A stretch of DNA of 64,000 bases from CFX5 sp023384495 (GCA_048499455.1 JASNZV010000009.1:207957-271956), one strand, 5' to 3'. Shown: positions 7,371-15,691, counted from the stretch's first letter. Translations and numbers: made by a program. Notes: generated by a model from the sequence alone, not told the origin.

Positions 7371-7697
7371 ATGACACCGACGCGACCTGATTTGGCTGAC
7401 GCAATGGCAAAGATCGGTCTGGATCAAGAACCGGCAATGTTGGGTATGCATCTCACGGAAATCGAGGAAGAGGCCGACAATCTTCTCGACTTGCTCATCC
7501 TCGTTCGTACCCACGCCCACACTGGCGACACCCTAGCTGGGGAGTTGGCGCTTGTTGAATTCGTGACCGCGCTCGAGCATCTGATGCACCATGCGCAAGA
7601 TGCGCTTCCGTCGTTGCGGAAACAACTGGACATTGAACTGGATGACGATGAGTTTGAACAGATGGGCGAAACGATTGAGGAGCTTCAGACCGCATGA
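7371..7697 (+). CDS. Small acidic protein of unknown function (108 aa)
   Basis: A 108-residue acidic, helical protein with an ELALVEFVTALEHLMHHAQD helix and an acidic C terminus (ELDDDEFEQMGETIEELQ). Its stop overlaps the start of the aldo-keto reductase (ATGA at 7694), indicating translational coupling. Together with the basic 67-aa protein just upstream it forms a basic/acidic pair, which could mean a physical complex (inference). It is not a recognisable toxin or antitoxin. Confidence 0.65.
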   Translation: MTPTRPDLADAMAKIGLDQEPAMLGMHLTEIEEEADNLLDLLILVRTHAHTGDTLAGELALVEFVTALEHLMHHAQDALPSLRKQLDIELDDDEFEQMGETIEELQTA

Positions 7698-8638
7698 CCG
7701 CTATCGAAAGGAGACCGCTGGGGGACAAGAATCCACTGCCCGTCACGAGCTTTGGGCTGGGGACGGCGCCGCTCGCCAACCTCTACAACCCGGTCAGCGA
7801 GGCCGACGCCATCGCCACCGTGCAGGCGGCGTACAACAGCGGGGTACGCCTCTTTGACACCGCCCCCCTCTATGGCCGGGGACTCAGCGAAGCGCGCGTG
7901 GGCAGGGCGCTGGCCGGTTACCCGCGCGAGAGCTATGTCATTTCCACCAAGGTGGGCCGGGTGTTGAGCGACGACCAAAGCTCGCTGCACTTTGATTACA
8001 CCCGAGATGGCGTCCTGCGTAGCCTGGAAGGCAGCCTGAAACGGTTGGGCATGGACTATGTGGACATTCTCCACATCCACGACCCGGACAACCACCAGCA
8101 CGAGGCGCTGGAAACCGCCTTCCCCACGCTGGCCGAATTGCGCAGCCAGGGCGTGATCAAGGCGATTGGCGCCGGCATGAACCAATGGCAGACACTGGAG
8201 CACTTTGCCCGCCACGCCGACTTTGATCTGTTTTTGTTGGCCGGGCGCTATACCCTGCTGGAGCAAACCTCGCTTGATTTTCTACAGCTTTGCCAGCAAA
8301 AAGGGATCGGCATTTTTCTGGGCGGCGTCTACAATAGTGGCATTCTGGCGACCGGCCCGCAGCCAGGCGCCAAATACAACTACGCCGATGCGCCCGAGCC
8401 GATCCTGCATAAGGCCGTCGCGATCCAGGCCGTTTGTAACCGCCATCACACCGGGCTGAACGTCGCCGCGTTGCAATTTGCCCGCGCCCACCCGGCGGTG
8501 ACGGCGTTGGTGGTCGGCGCGATCACGCCCGCCGAAGTGCAGGCCAATCTCCAGGCGCTCTCTGCCGTCATCCCCGCTGCGCTGTGGGCGGAACTGCGGG
8601 CGCAGGGGCTTATCGAAGCCGACGCGCCCAACCCCTAA
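7694..8638 (+). CDS. Aldo-keto reductase, sugar 1-dehydrogenase type
   Basis: A 314-aa TIM-barrel NAD(P)H oxidoreductase. The catalytic tetrad is visible as Asp55 and Tyr60 (LFDTAPLYG), Lys86 (STKVGR) and a His in LHIHDPD (129 most likely). The extended loop and C-terminal sequence resemble the D-threo-aldose/L-fucose 1-dehydrogenase and pyridoxal 4-dehydrogenase branch. L-fucose dehydrogenase activity would fit the FAH and sulfatase neighbours, but this is inferred. It is coupled to the 108-aa gene through an ATGA overlap and ends just before a palindromic repeat. Confidence 0.87.
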   Translation: MTAIERRPLGDKNPLPVTSFGLGTAPLANLYNPVSEADAIATVQAAYNSGVRLFDTAPLYGRGLSEARVGRALAGYPRESYVISTKVGRVLSDDQSSLHFDYTRDGVLRSLEGSLKRLGMDYVDILHIHDPDNHQHEALETAFPTLAELRSQGVIKAIGAGMNQWQTLEHFARHADFDLFLLAGRYTLLEQTSLDFLQLCQQKGIGIFLGGVYNSGILATGPQPGAKYNYADAPEPILHKAVAIQAVCNRHHTGLNVAALQFARAHPAVTALVVGAITPAEVQANLQALSAVIPAALWAELRAQGLIEADAPNP

Positions 8639-8685
8639 GGTGACAGTTACTGGCCAGCATGGAGCGGCAATGCCGGCCAGTAACT
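8639..8685. repeat. Palindromic repeat sharing GGTGACAGT
   Basis: Eleven-base arms AGTTACTGGCC (8645-8655) and GGCCAGTAACT (8675-8685) extend inward by GCAT/ATGC after one mismatch. The left end begins AGGTGACAGT, as in the palindrome at 5121. It sits directly after the aldo-keto reductase stop and may also act as its 3' end structure. Confidence 0.7.
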
Positions 8686-8701
8686 ACCACCAGCCCCACG
8701 C

Positions 8702-8737
8702 GCTTGTTTGACAAGCCCACCCTCTCCCCATTATACT
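8702..8737 (+). promoter_or_regulatory. Promoter of the marR-MFS pair with a candidate operator
   Basis: TTGACA (8708-8713), an 18-bp spacer and TATACT (8732-8737) form a near-consensus promoter. Its -35 box lies inside the palindrome GCTTGT-TTG-ACAAGC (8702-8716). That placement suits a repressor, probably the MarR protein encoded next. The start codon is about 130 bp downstream, leaving a long leader with no recognised structure. Confidence 0.6.
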
Positions 8738-8873
8738 TTGACTTTCAAACTATTTTACTGTGCCCCCTCACAGACCAGGCAACTTCTCGGGATTTTCGTT
8801 CAACCGACGTACGTTTCCAGCCACTTTTGCGTCCTGAGGAACGGGCCGCATCCACAACGGAGAAGACGGCGTT

Positions 8874-9332
8874 ATGGAGCCTACTGCGCGTGATTGCGCG
8901 CACAAACTGATCGAGGTCATCCCTGATGTCATGCAGGTGATCCGCGGTGAAGTGCGTCGCCAACGGGGACGCGACCTCTCCATCCTGCAATTACGCTCCC
9001 TGGCCTTTCTAGAGAACAACCCCGGCGCAACGCTCTCGGCAGTGGCCGACCATGTGGGGCTCACCCTCTCGTCCATGTCCACCCAGGTCAGCAAGCTGGT
9101 CCATCGCCGGCTGGTGCTGCGCGCCGAATCTGCCGCCGACCGCCGCTTTGTCACGCTGTCGCTCACCGACACCGGCCGCGCCACCCTGGAGGCGGCGCGC
9201 CAGGGTGCGCAGATGAGCCTGGCCGTCCACTGCGAGCAATGGACGGCTGCCGAGCGAGCGACCGTCCTTCACGCGCTCACTATCCTGCAATCGCATTTTT
9301 CACCCATCACCAAACCTGAAACGGAGAAGTAA
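8874..9332 (+). CDS. MarR family transcriptional regulator
   Basis: A 152-aa winged-helix regulator. The recognition region is ADHVGLTLSSMSTQVSKLVH, followed by the wing LRAESAADRRFVTLSLTDTG, which carries the DRR signature typical of MarR proteins. MarR dimers usually repress a neighbouring efflux gene and release DNA on binding small aromatic ligands. The next gene, 3 bp downstream, is an MFS exporter, so the two form one transcription unit. A matching palindrome overlaps the upstream promoter. Confidence 0.9.
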   Translation: MEPTARDCAHKLIEVIPDVMQVIRGEVRRQRGRDLSILQLRSLAFLENNPGATLSAVADHVGLTLSSMSTQVSKLVHRRLVLRAESAADRRFVTLSLTDTGRATLEAARQGAQMSLAVHCEQWTAAERATVLHALTILQSHFSPITKPETEK

Positions 9333-9335
9333 TCT

Positions 9336-10619
9336 ATGGCCACCGTTGACCCCCCGCGCACGCCCAATGTGCCGCCGGAGGTGCTGCCGTTGCGCGCCCG
9401 TCAATTTCGCATTCCCAAGACCTTTTCGGCCCTGCGCCACCGCAATTTCCAGCTCTTTGTGGGTGGCCAGTTGATCTCGCTGATGGGGTCGTGGATGCAG
9501 ATCATCGGTCAGGGGTGGCTGGTCTATGAGATCAGCCGGTCGGAGCAGGCGCTGGGCATTGTGGGCTTCGCCTCGGCCATCCCCGCATTGGCGATTACGC
9601 CGTGGGCCGGCGTGGTGCTCGACCGGGTCTCGCGGCGCAAGGTGATGGTGCTGACGCAGCTTGGCGCCATGTCGCTGGCCTTTGCGCTGGCGGGGCTGAC
9701 CTTTGCCGGCGTGGTGCAGGTCTGGCATGTGGTGATGTTGGCGGCCTTGCTGGGGGTGGTCAATGCGTTTGATGGGCCAGCGCGCCAGGCCTTTGTGGTG
9801 GACATGGTGGGCCGTGAAGACCTGCCCAACGCCATCGCCATCAATTCGATGACGTTTAACGGCGCCCGCATCATTGGCCCCGCGATTGGCGGGCTACTGC
9901 TGGTGACGTTTGGCGCGGCCTGGTGTTTTCTACTTAACGGCATCACCTTTTCGGCCACGATTGTTGGCCTCTTGCTCATGCAACTGCCGCCCCATGAGTC
10001 AAAACCCAAACGCGCTTCCACCTGGGAACAGTTGCGGGGCGGCGTCCAATATGTGGCCGAAGATCCGATCATGCGGGCGTTGCTGCTCTTGGCGCTGATC
10101 TTTAGTATGTTCGGCGTCTCGTACAGCACAGTGCTCCCGGCGTTTGTCGACAAGGCGCTGCAACAGGGGGCCGATGCGTTTGGCGCGGTGAACGCGGTGC
10201 TGGGCATTGGGGCGGTAGCAGGAGCGCTGCTGGTGGCGCGCTATGGGGATCAAGGCGTGCGTGGGCGCTGGTTGATCGCGACCATTCTGGGCTTCCCCAT
10301 CTTGCTGGCTATCTTCGCCATGAACCGTTCGTATCCGGTGACGTTGGGCCTGTCGATCTTTTTGGGGATTGGGTTTATGCAGACCTTTACGCTGCTCAAT
10401 ACGCTGTTACAGACACAGCTTGCCGATGAGATGCGCGGGCGTGTGCTCAGCCTCTACACGCTCACCTTTTTTGGCTTTATGCCCTTTGGCAACCTTGCCA
10501 TCGGTTGGCTGGCCGAGCGGTGGGAGTTGAGCGCCGCCATCCTGGTGAGCGCACTGCTTTCGTTTACGCTGGCGTTGATCGTCATCTGGAAGACGCCTAC
10601 GCTGCGCGAGTTGCCGTGA
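9336..10619 (+). CDS. MFS efflux transporter
   Basis: A 427-aa membrane protein with about 12 predicted segments, of the EntS/MFS_3 type. The first transmembrane block follows FSALRHRNFQLFVGGQ, and the cytoplasmic loop motif GVVLDRVSRRKVM between TM2 and TM3 matches the family. The roughly 35-residue Pro-rich N terminus is cytoplasmic. Being cotranscribed with marR suggests drug or metabolite export under MarR control. Substrate unknown. Its stop faces the stop of the next, oppositely oriented gene across 17 bp without an obvious terminator. Confidence 0.88.
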   Translation: MATVDPPRTPNVPPEVLPLRARQFRIPKTFSALRHRNFQLFVGGQLISLMGSWMQIIGQGWLVYEISRSEQALGIVGFASAIPALAITPWAGVVLDRVSRRKVMVLTQLGAMSLAFALAGLTFAGVVQVWHVVMLAALLGVVNAFDGPARQAFVVDMVGREDLPNAIAINSMTFNGARIIGPAIGGLLLVTFGAAWCFLLNGITFSATIVGLLLMQLPPHESKPKRASTWEQLRGGVQYVAEDPIMRALLLLALIFSMFGVSYSTVLPAFVDKALQQGADAFGAVNAVLGIGAVAGALLVARYGDQGVRGRWLIATILGFPILLAIFAMNRSYPVTLGLSIFLGIGFMQTFTLLNTLLQTQLADEMRGRVLSLYTLTFFGFMPFGNLAIGWLAERWELSAAILVSALLSFTLALIVIWKTPTLRELP

Positions 10620-10636
10620 GGGCGCGCCAATTGGGG

Positions 10637-11425
10637 TCACGCCCACAGCCCCATGACCCAGTCAAAGACGCCGAGCAGGTCCAGCACCGACAGCACGATG
10701 ACGGTGATCAACAGACGGCGCACCCAGATGTTGGCATTCTTGGCGCGGGTGGCGAAGCGGGCGGCCATCCATGCGCCGATGCTCTGCCCCACGGCCATGA
10801 GCAGCCCCAGCCCCCAGTCGATGAGTTGGCCGTTGATAAAGATGACGAGCGCGATTGCCGTCACAACCAGGATGATCATGAGCTTGATGGCGTTGGCGTG
10901 GATCAGGCTGTAGCCGGTGCCCAACACCATGGCCGCAAGAATGAAGACGCCAACACCGGCCTGGATAAATGCGCCGTAGACGCCGATGGCAAAGAAAAGG
11001 ATCAAGGTCAACCAGCTGGGACGCCCTGGACGTACTTGTGAGTGTTCGCGTAGCCAGCGTTCGGCATCGAACAGGATGACAAAGAGCATCATCACCATCA
11101 CCACGGCGATGACAATATCCATCTCCTGTTTGCCCATTTGCGCAGCCAGCCAGGCGCCCAAAAATGCGCCAGGGATGGTCGGCGCCACCAGCCACAGGCC
11201 GCCGGTCATGTTCATCTTGCCGCTCTGCCAGAAGGTGGCCAACCCCACCACATTCTGGATCAGAACCCCCACCCGGTTGGTGGCGTTGGCGACGTTGGAA
11301 GGCAACCCAAGATAGATGAGCATGGGGATGGTGACCAGCGAGCCGCTGCCCGCCAGCGTGTTGATGACGCCGGCGATGATGCCGGCCAGGATCGCCAGCG
11401 GGTACGCATACCAGGCAATGTCCAT
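10637..11425 (-). CDS. TSUP (TauE/SafE) family membrane permease
   Basis: A 262-aa polytopic protein with two similar halves of about four membrane segments each. The N-terminal signature is IIAGVINTLAGSGSLVTIPML and the second-half equivalent is GVYGAFIQAGVGVFILAAMV, as in TauE/SafE sulfite, sulfoacetate or organic-anion exporters. ATG 11425 fits the first helix better than the longer frame from 11500. It lies downstream of uvrB, separated by a hairpin at 11464-11526. Substrate cannot be assigned. Confidence 0.85.
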   Translation of the reverse strand: MDIAWYAYPLAILAGIIAGVINTLAGSGSLVTIPMLIYLGLPSNVANATNRVGVLIQNVVGLATFWQSGKMNMTGGLWLVAPTIPGAFLGAWLAAQMGKQEMDIVIAVVMVMMLFVILFDAERWLREHSQVRPGRPSWLTLILFFAIGVYGAFIQAGVGVFILAAMVLGTGYSLIHANAIKLMIILVVTAIALVIFINGQLIDWGLGLLMAVGQSIGAWMAARFATRAKNANIWVRRLLITVIVLSVLDLLGVFDWVMGLWA

Positions 11426-11463
11426 GGGTGGGTGGCTCCGTGTGCGGTGGGTTGGCATGAAAC

Positions 11464-11526
11464 GCGTCAAACAGGATGCAACAGGCGTGGCCGTGGCCAC
11501 GACGTTGGACGCATCCCGTTTGACGC
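11464..11526 (-). terminator. Inverted repeat downstream of uvrB
   Basis: Sixteen-base arms GCGTCAAACAGGATGC (11464-11479) and GCATCCCGTTTGACGC (11511-11526) pair with one mismatch. The apical region contains a second GTGGCC palindrome. It follows the uvrB stop, but the T run on the minus strand is short, so termination may be weak. Confidence 0.5.
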
Positions 11527-11534
11527 ATGAACGC

Positions 11535-13550
11535 TCAGTCGCTGATGCGCTCCATCACCTGGAGCGCGCGCAGTTCCATCAGTTGGTCGCGCAAGGCGGC
11601 GGCCTTCTCGAATTCGAGCGCTTTGGCGGCCTCTTTCATCTCTTTCTCGATCTGTTTGACCAGCCGCGCCAGCTCATCCTTGGGCAGATCCGCCGCGCGC
11701 ATGGTGGGCGGCGCGTCGCCCTCGGTGCTGTAGTCGGTCTTGGCCTCGGCCATGATCTTGACCCGGTCGGTCAGGTCGCGAATGCTCTTGACAATGCCGC
11801 GCGGCTCGATGTTGTTCTCCAGGTTGTAGCGCAACTGAATCTCGCGGCGGCGGTTGGTCTCTCCGATTGCGGTTTCCATCGCGCCCGTGACCTTGTCGGC
11901 ATAGAGGATCGCCTTGCCCTCAATGTGGCGGGCAGCGCGGCCAATCGTCTGGATCAGCGCGCTCGCGCTGCGCAAGAAGCCCTCTTTGTCCGCATCGAGC
12001 ACGGCCACCAGCGACACCTCGGGCAGATCCAGCCCCTCGCGCAGCAAGTTGATGCCGACGACCACATCGTAGACGCCCATGCGCAGGTCGCGCAAAATCT
12101 CCACCCGCTCCAGCGTCTGGATGTCGCTGTGCAGATATTGCACCTTGATGTTCAGCTCGGCCAGATATTCGGTCAGGTCTTCGGCCATGCGCTTGGTGAG
12201 CGTGGTGACAAGCACCCGTTGCCCCCTGGCCACCCGCATCTTGACCTCGCGGAGAAGGTCTTCGATCTGGCCTTCGGTTGGGCGCACCTCGACTTCGGGA
12301 TCCACCAGGCCGGTGGGGCGGATCACCTGCTCCACCACCTGTTCGCCGTGTTCATGCTCGTACGGGCCGGGGGTGGCGCTGACATAGACCACCTGGTTGA
12401 CATGTTGCTCGAACTCTTCAAACTTGAGCGGGCGATTGTCCAGCGCGCTGGGCAGGCGGAAGCCAAAGTTGACCAACACCTCTTTGCGCGAACGGTCGCC
12501 GTTGTACATGCCGCGAATCTGCGGCACGGTCATGTGGCTCTCATCGATGATGAGCAGCCAGTCTGCCGGGAAGTAGTCGAGCAGCGTCCACGGCGTGCTG
12601 CCAGGTGGGCGGCGGGCGAGCGGGCGGCTGTAATTCTCGATGCCGGCGCATGTGCCCACCTCGCGCAGCATCTCTAGATCATAGTTGGTGCGCTGTTGGA
12701 TGCGCTGGGCCTCGATCAGCTTGCCCTCCTGCTGAAAGAGCGCTACCTGCTCCTCCATCTCCTGCCGAATCTCACTCATCGCCTCTTCGAGCATGGCGCG
12801 CGGGGTAATAAAGTGCTTGGCCGGGAAGATGTCCACCTGTTGGTGGTCGGCCAGCACCTCACCGGTGAGCGGGTCGATCTCGGTGATGCGCTCGATCTCG
12901 TCGCCCCACAGGCTGATGCGGTAGGCAAACTCGCGCTCCGCCGGCTGCACCTCCAACACATCCCCGCGCACGCGAAAACGCCCACGCTGGAGCACATCGT
13001 CGTTGCGCTCGAAGTAGATCTCCACCAGGTGGCGCAACACGGTGTTGCGGCGCACCAGGTCGCCCACGCGGAGATTGAGCACCGCCTGCCCATAGGCTTG
13101 CGGGCTGCCCAGACCATAGATACACGAGACCGACGCCACGATCACCACGTCGCGCCGGCTGAGCAGCGAGCTGGTGGCCGCCAGCCGCAGCCGGTCAATC
13201 TCTTCGTTGATCTGCGAGTCCTTTTCGATATAAGTATCGGTGCGCGGGATATACGCCTCGGGCTGGTAGTAGTCGTAATAGCTGACAAAGTATTCCACGG
13301 CGTTGTTGGGGAAGAACTCGCGGAACTCGCTGTACAGTTGCGCCGCCAACGTTTTGTTGTGGGCGATGATCAGCGCCGGCTTCTGCACTTCCTCAATCAG
13401 CTTGGCCATGGTGTAGGTCTTGCCCGACCCGGTGACGCCCAACAAGACCTGGTGGCGCATGCCCCCGCGCACCCCATCGGCCAGTTGCTCGATGGCCTGT
13501 GGCTGGTCACCCGTGGGCTGAAACTCGCTGACAACTTGAAGTGATGGCAT
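11535..13550 (-). CDS. uvrB: Excinuclease ABC subunit B
   Basis: A 671-aa UvrB, the usual length. It loads onto UvrA-marked lesions, verifies damage and recruits UvrC. Visible are the Walker A GVTGSGKT near residue 38, the damage-probing beta-hairpin YYDYYQPEAYIPR, helicase motif DESH, the QTIGRAARH motif VI and a C-terminal UVR domain (LEFEKAAALRDQL). Upstream lies a minus-strand promoter with a LexA-like palindrome, suggesting SOS control. uvrA and uvrC are not in the window. Confidence 0.98.
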   Translation of the reverse strand: MPSLQVVSEFQPTGDQPQAIEQLADGVRGGMRHQVLLGVTGSGKTYTMAKLIEEVQKPALIIAHNKTLAAQLYSEFREFFPNNAVEYFVSYYDYYQPEAYIPRTDTYIEKDSQINEEIDRLRLAATSSLLSRRDVVIVASVSCIYGLGSPQAYGQAVLNLRVGDLVRRNTVLRHLVEIYFERNDDVLQRGRFRVRGDVLEVQPAEREFAYRISLWGDEIERITEIDPLTGEVLADHQQVDIFPAKHFITPRAMLEEAMSEIRQEMEEQVALFQQEGKLIEAQRIQQRTNYDLEMLREVGTCAGIENYSRPLARRPPGSTPWTLLDYFPADWLLIIDESHMTVPQIRGMYNGDRSRKEVLVNFGFRLPSALDNRPLKFEEFEQHVNQVVYVSATPGPYEHEHGEQVVEQVIRPTGLVDPEVEVRPTEGQIEDLLREVKMRVARGQRVLVTTLTKRMAEDLTEYLAELNIKVQYLHSDIQTLERVEILRDLRMGVYDVVVGINLLREGLDLPEVSLVAVLDADKEGFLRSASALIQTIGRAARHIEGKAILYADKVTGAMETAIGETNRRREIQLRYNLENNIEPRGIVKSIRDLTDRVKIMAEAKTDYSTEGDAPPTMRAADLPKDELARLVKQIEKEMKEAAKALEFEKAAALRDQLMELRALQVMERISD

Positions 13551-13594
13551 TGTATCCCCTCACATCGCTTACGCCATACCGCGATGAATGTTCC

Positions 13595-13606
13595 GAACAC
13601 CAGTTC
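13595..13606 (-). promoter_or_regulatory. Candidate LexA/SOS box of uvrB
   Basis: GAACACCAGTTC matches GAAC-N4-GTTC, the palindromic LexA operator of Gram-positive-type SOS systems. It lies just downstream of the predicted uvrB transcription start and about 45 bp before the start codon, a good repression position. Confidence 0.55.
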
Positions 13607-13616
13607 TAACCGATTC

Positions 13617-13645
13617 ATTATAGCGAAAAATGGGGTGATTGTCCA
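13617..13645 (-). promoter_or_regulatory. uvrB promoter
   Basis: Read on the minus strand, TGGACA, a 17-bp spacer and a perfect TATAAT (13617-13622) precede uvrB. The predicted start near 13610 leaves a leader of about 60 nt containing the GAAC-N4-GTTC palindrome. Confidence 0.65.
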
Positions 13646-13668
13646 ACCGCATTGCATTGCGAAAAGAA

Positions 13669-14901
13669 CTACATTGTACGGCTCATTTCCCACGCCACGG
13701 GGAGCTGTTGCAGCCCACGCAGGATGGGCACGCCCCGCCAGCGCAGCGGTGCGGCTGTCGCCAGCCGCAGCCCGGGCAGCCGCTGGAGCAACGCGGCCAG
13801 CGCAATCTTGGCTTCGAGGCGGGCCAGCGCCCCCCCCAAACAGTAGTGGATGCCCTGCCCAAAACCGAGATGGCGGTTGGGCTGGCGGGTAATGTCAAAT
13901 TGGTCCGGCTCGGTGAAGTGCGCCGGGTCGCGGTCGGCCGCGGCCAACACCAGGCTCACCGCATCCCCGCGGTGGAACAGATGGCTGCCCACCATGAGGT
14001 CATCGGCTGCAAAGCGCATGGTGGCGCGCTCCACCGGGCCGTCAAAGCGCACCATCTCTTCGACGGCGCTCTCGATCAGGTCGGGCCGGGCGCGTAGTAA
14101 CGCCATCTGCGCCGGGTGATGCAGCAGCGCCAACACCCCGTTGCCGATCAGGTTGACCACCGTCTCGTGCCCGGCCACCATCAGCAAGATGACCATGCTA
14201 AAGAGTTCATCCTCGCGCAGGCGGTCGCCCGCCTCCTCGGCCTGGAGCAAGAGCGTGATCAGGTCGTCGCGCGGGGTCTGACGCCGTTCGTTGAAAATGG
14301 CGCGCATATAGCCGGTGAAATCCTCCATGCGGCGCCGCATCTTGAGCACCTTCTTGGCGCCGCGCTGCACATTGACCGACGGCGTAACGAACGCATCCGA
14401 CCAGTGGCGAAAGCGCGCCCGGTCGCGCGCGGGGACGCCCAACAGCTCGGCGATGACGGTGATGGGCAGCGGGAAGGCGAACTCTTCGATGAGGTTCATG
14501 CGCCCGCGGCGCTGCACGCGGTCGAGCAGCCCGTCGGCAATGGCCTGGATGCGTGGGGCCATCCGTTGCACAACCGCGCCGGTGAAGGCCTTGTTCACCA
14601 GCGTGCGCAGCCGGGTGTGGTCGGGTGGATCCAGGTTGAGCATGTGGTTGCCGAGCAGGCCGACCAGATCGGGCGTGGGGGGGAGTTGGGCGCGCTCGGC
14701 GGGTGTCATGGTGTTGCGCACATCTTTGACAAAGTGGACAGGCTCGCGCAACAGCGCCGACACATCGTCGTAGCGGGTGACAAACCAGATCGATTTGCCG
14801 CCGGCGGCGTCGCGGCGGCAGATCGGCTCATAGTCGCGCAGTTGCGCATAGGTGGGATAGGGGTCGGCCTTGAAGTGTGGGCCAAAGAGGTCAAGTTTCA
14901 A
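13669..14901 (-). CDS. Cytochrome P450
   Basis: A 410-aa soluble bacterial P450 (heme monooxygenase). The I-helix oxygen-binding motif is AGHETVV, the K-helix ExxR is EEMVR, and the heme loop FGQGIHYCLGG supplies the thiolate Cys. ATG codons are absent near the expected N terminus. TTG 14901 (LKLDLFGPHFKADPYPTY) is preceded by GGAAG and gives the usual length, whereas the longer frame to 15018 reads through a dispersed repeat. No ferredoxin or reductase lies nearby, so redox partners must be elsewhere. Substrate unknown. Confidence 0.92.
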   Translation of the reverse strand: MKLDLFGPHFKADPYPTYAQLRDYEPICRRDAAGGKSIWFVTRYDDVSALLREPVHFVKDVRNTMTPAERAQLPPTPDLVGLLGNHMLNLDPPDHTRLRTLVNKAFTGAVVQRMAPRIQAIADGLLDRVQRRGRMNLIEEFAFPLPITVIAELLGVPARDRARFRHWSDAFVTPSVNVQRGAKKVLKMRRRMEDFTGYMRAIFNERRQTPRDDLITLLLQAEEAGDRLREDELFSMVILLMVAGHETVVNLIGNGVLALLHHPAQMALLRARPDLIESAVEEMVRFDGPVERATMRFAADDLMVGSHLFHRGDAVSLVLAAADRDPAHFTEPDQFDITRQPNRHLGFGQGIHYCLGGALARLEAKIALAALLQRLPGLRLATAAPLRWRGVPILRGLQQLPVAWEMSRTM

Positions 14902-14944
14902 GCCAACTCGCTTCCGTACGGAAATCCGTTTATCGACTAATATG

Positions 14945-15105
14945 AAAATACGACAGAACAGCGTAACACAGAGGACGCAGAGACTGCACAGAGTACACCG
15001 AGAAAAACGAGATGACATGTTCTATGGGCAATATCCTCTGTGTCCTCTGCGCCTCCTCGGTGTGCTCTGTGTTCCTGCTGTGCGCTGCCATTTTCATCGT
15101 TCGGC
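14945..15105. repeat. Dispersed ACACAGAGGA-type repeat, inverted pair
   Basis: The left part carries AACACAGAGGACGCAGAGA-like words. The right part carries the approximate reverse complement (TCCTCTGTGTCCTCTGCG and TGCTCTGTGTTCCTGCTGT). A related single arm is at 40058-40100. No gene fits this stretch; short frames across it are spurious. Confidence 0.6.
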
Positions 15106-15157
15106 GCCCAAGGGGATCCCGACCTGTTCATGACGCCTGCTGCGTAACAGGCATGGC

Positions 15158-15691
15158 TCAGCGGGCTTCCGCCAGGCGACGCGCCTCGCTGATCTGACCG
15201 CGGTGCTCGGCCTCGTGCTGGCATAGGTGATGGAGCACCCATTCGGGTGTGACATCGTAGGCGTCAAAGTGGCGCACACGGCGGAAGTCAGCAACGGACA
15301 CAGTGTGGAACGCCTCCATCAGCGTGGCGCGCACGGCGTCGAGCCGCGCCAGATGGTCATCCAAACTCACGCCGACCACGGCGGTCAGGCGGCCGGCCGC
15401 GTCGCGCACATCGTGGGGGAACTGGGCCGCCATTGCTTCGGGAAAGGGTTGCTCGAGCACATCAGCATAGAGCCAGTCGGCCTCGATCGCGGCGATATGA
15501 TAGAGCAGGGCGCCGATGGTGTTATCGATGCAGGGCGCGGCAAAGTCGATGGCCGCCGGCGCAATGCCCGCCAGCGCCTGTTTGGTTCGTTGGCGCGCGT
15601 CTTCCAATGCCAGGAGCCAGACACCGATCTCAGGCGGATAGGCGGGATGTGCGGTAAAGAGCAGCTTTCGTTTTGGTTTGGCGTCGCTCAT
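15158..15691 (-). CDS. DinB-like four-helix protein
   Basis: A 177-aa protein of the DinB/YfiT-like metal-binding four-helix superfamily. It has three well-spaced His-containing helices: LLYHIAAIEADWLYADV, the SLDDHLARLDAVRATLME region, and EWVLHHLCQHEAEHRGQI at the end, a typical metal triad pattern. Members include bacillithiol or mycothiol S-transferases, maleylpyruvate isomerase-like enzymes and proteins without known activity. Start ATG 15691 has a modest ribosome site. It is 71 bp downstream of the dehydrogenase gene on the same strand. Confidence 0.8.
   Translation of the reverse strand: MSDAKPKRKLLFTAHPAYPPEIGVWLLALEDARQRTKQALAGIAPAAIDFAAPCIDNTIGALLYHIAAIEADWLYADVLEQPFPEAMAAQFPHDVRDAAGRLTAVVGVSLDDHLARLDAVRATLMEAFHTVSVADFRRVRHFDAYDVTPEWVLHHLCQHEAEHRGQISEARRLAEAR

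Noticed and set aside
7162..7697. Toxin-antitoxin module
   Set aside because: The small genes lie inside an operon of oxidoreductases and match no toxin or antitoxin fold I recognise.
11316..12677. 453-codon plus-strand frame opposite uvrB
   Set aside because: A mirror of the uvrB coding frame; composition is typical of an antisense shadow.
14116..14940. 274-codon plus-strand frame opposite the P450
   Set aside because: The P450 on the other strand has all catalytic motifs; this frame has none.
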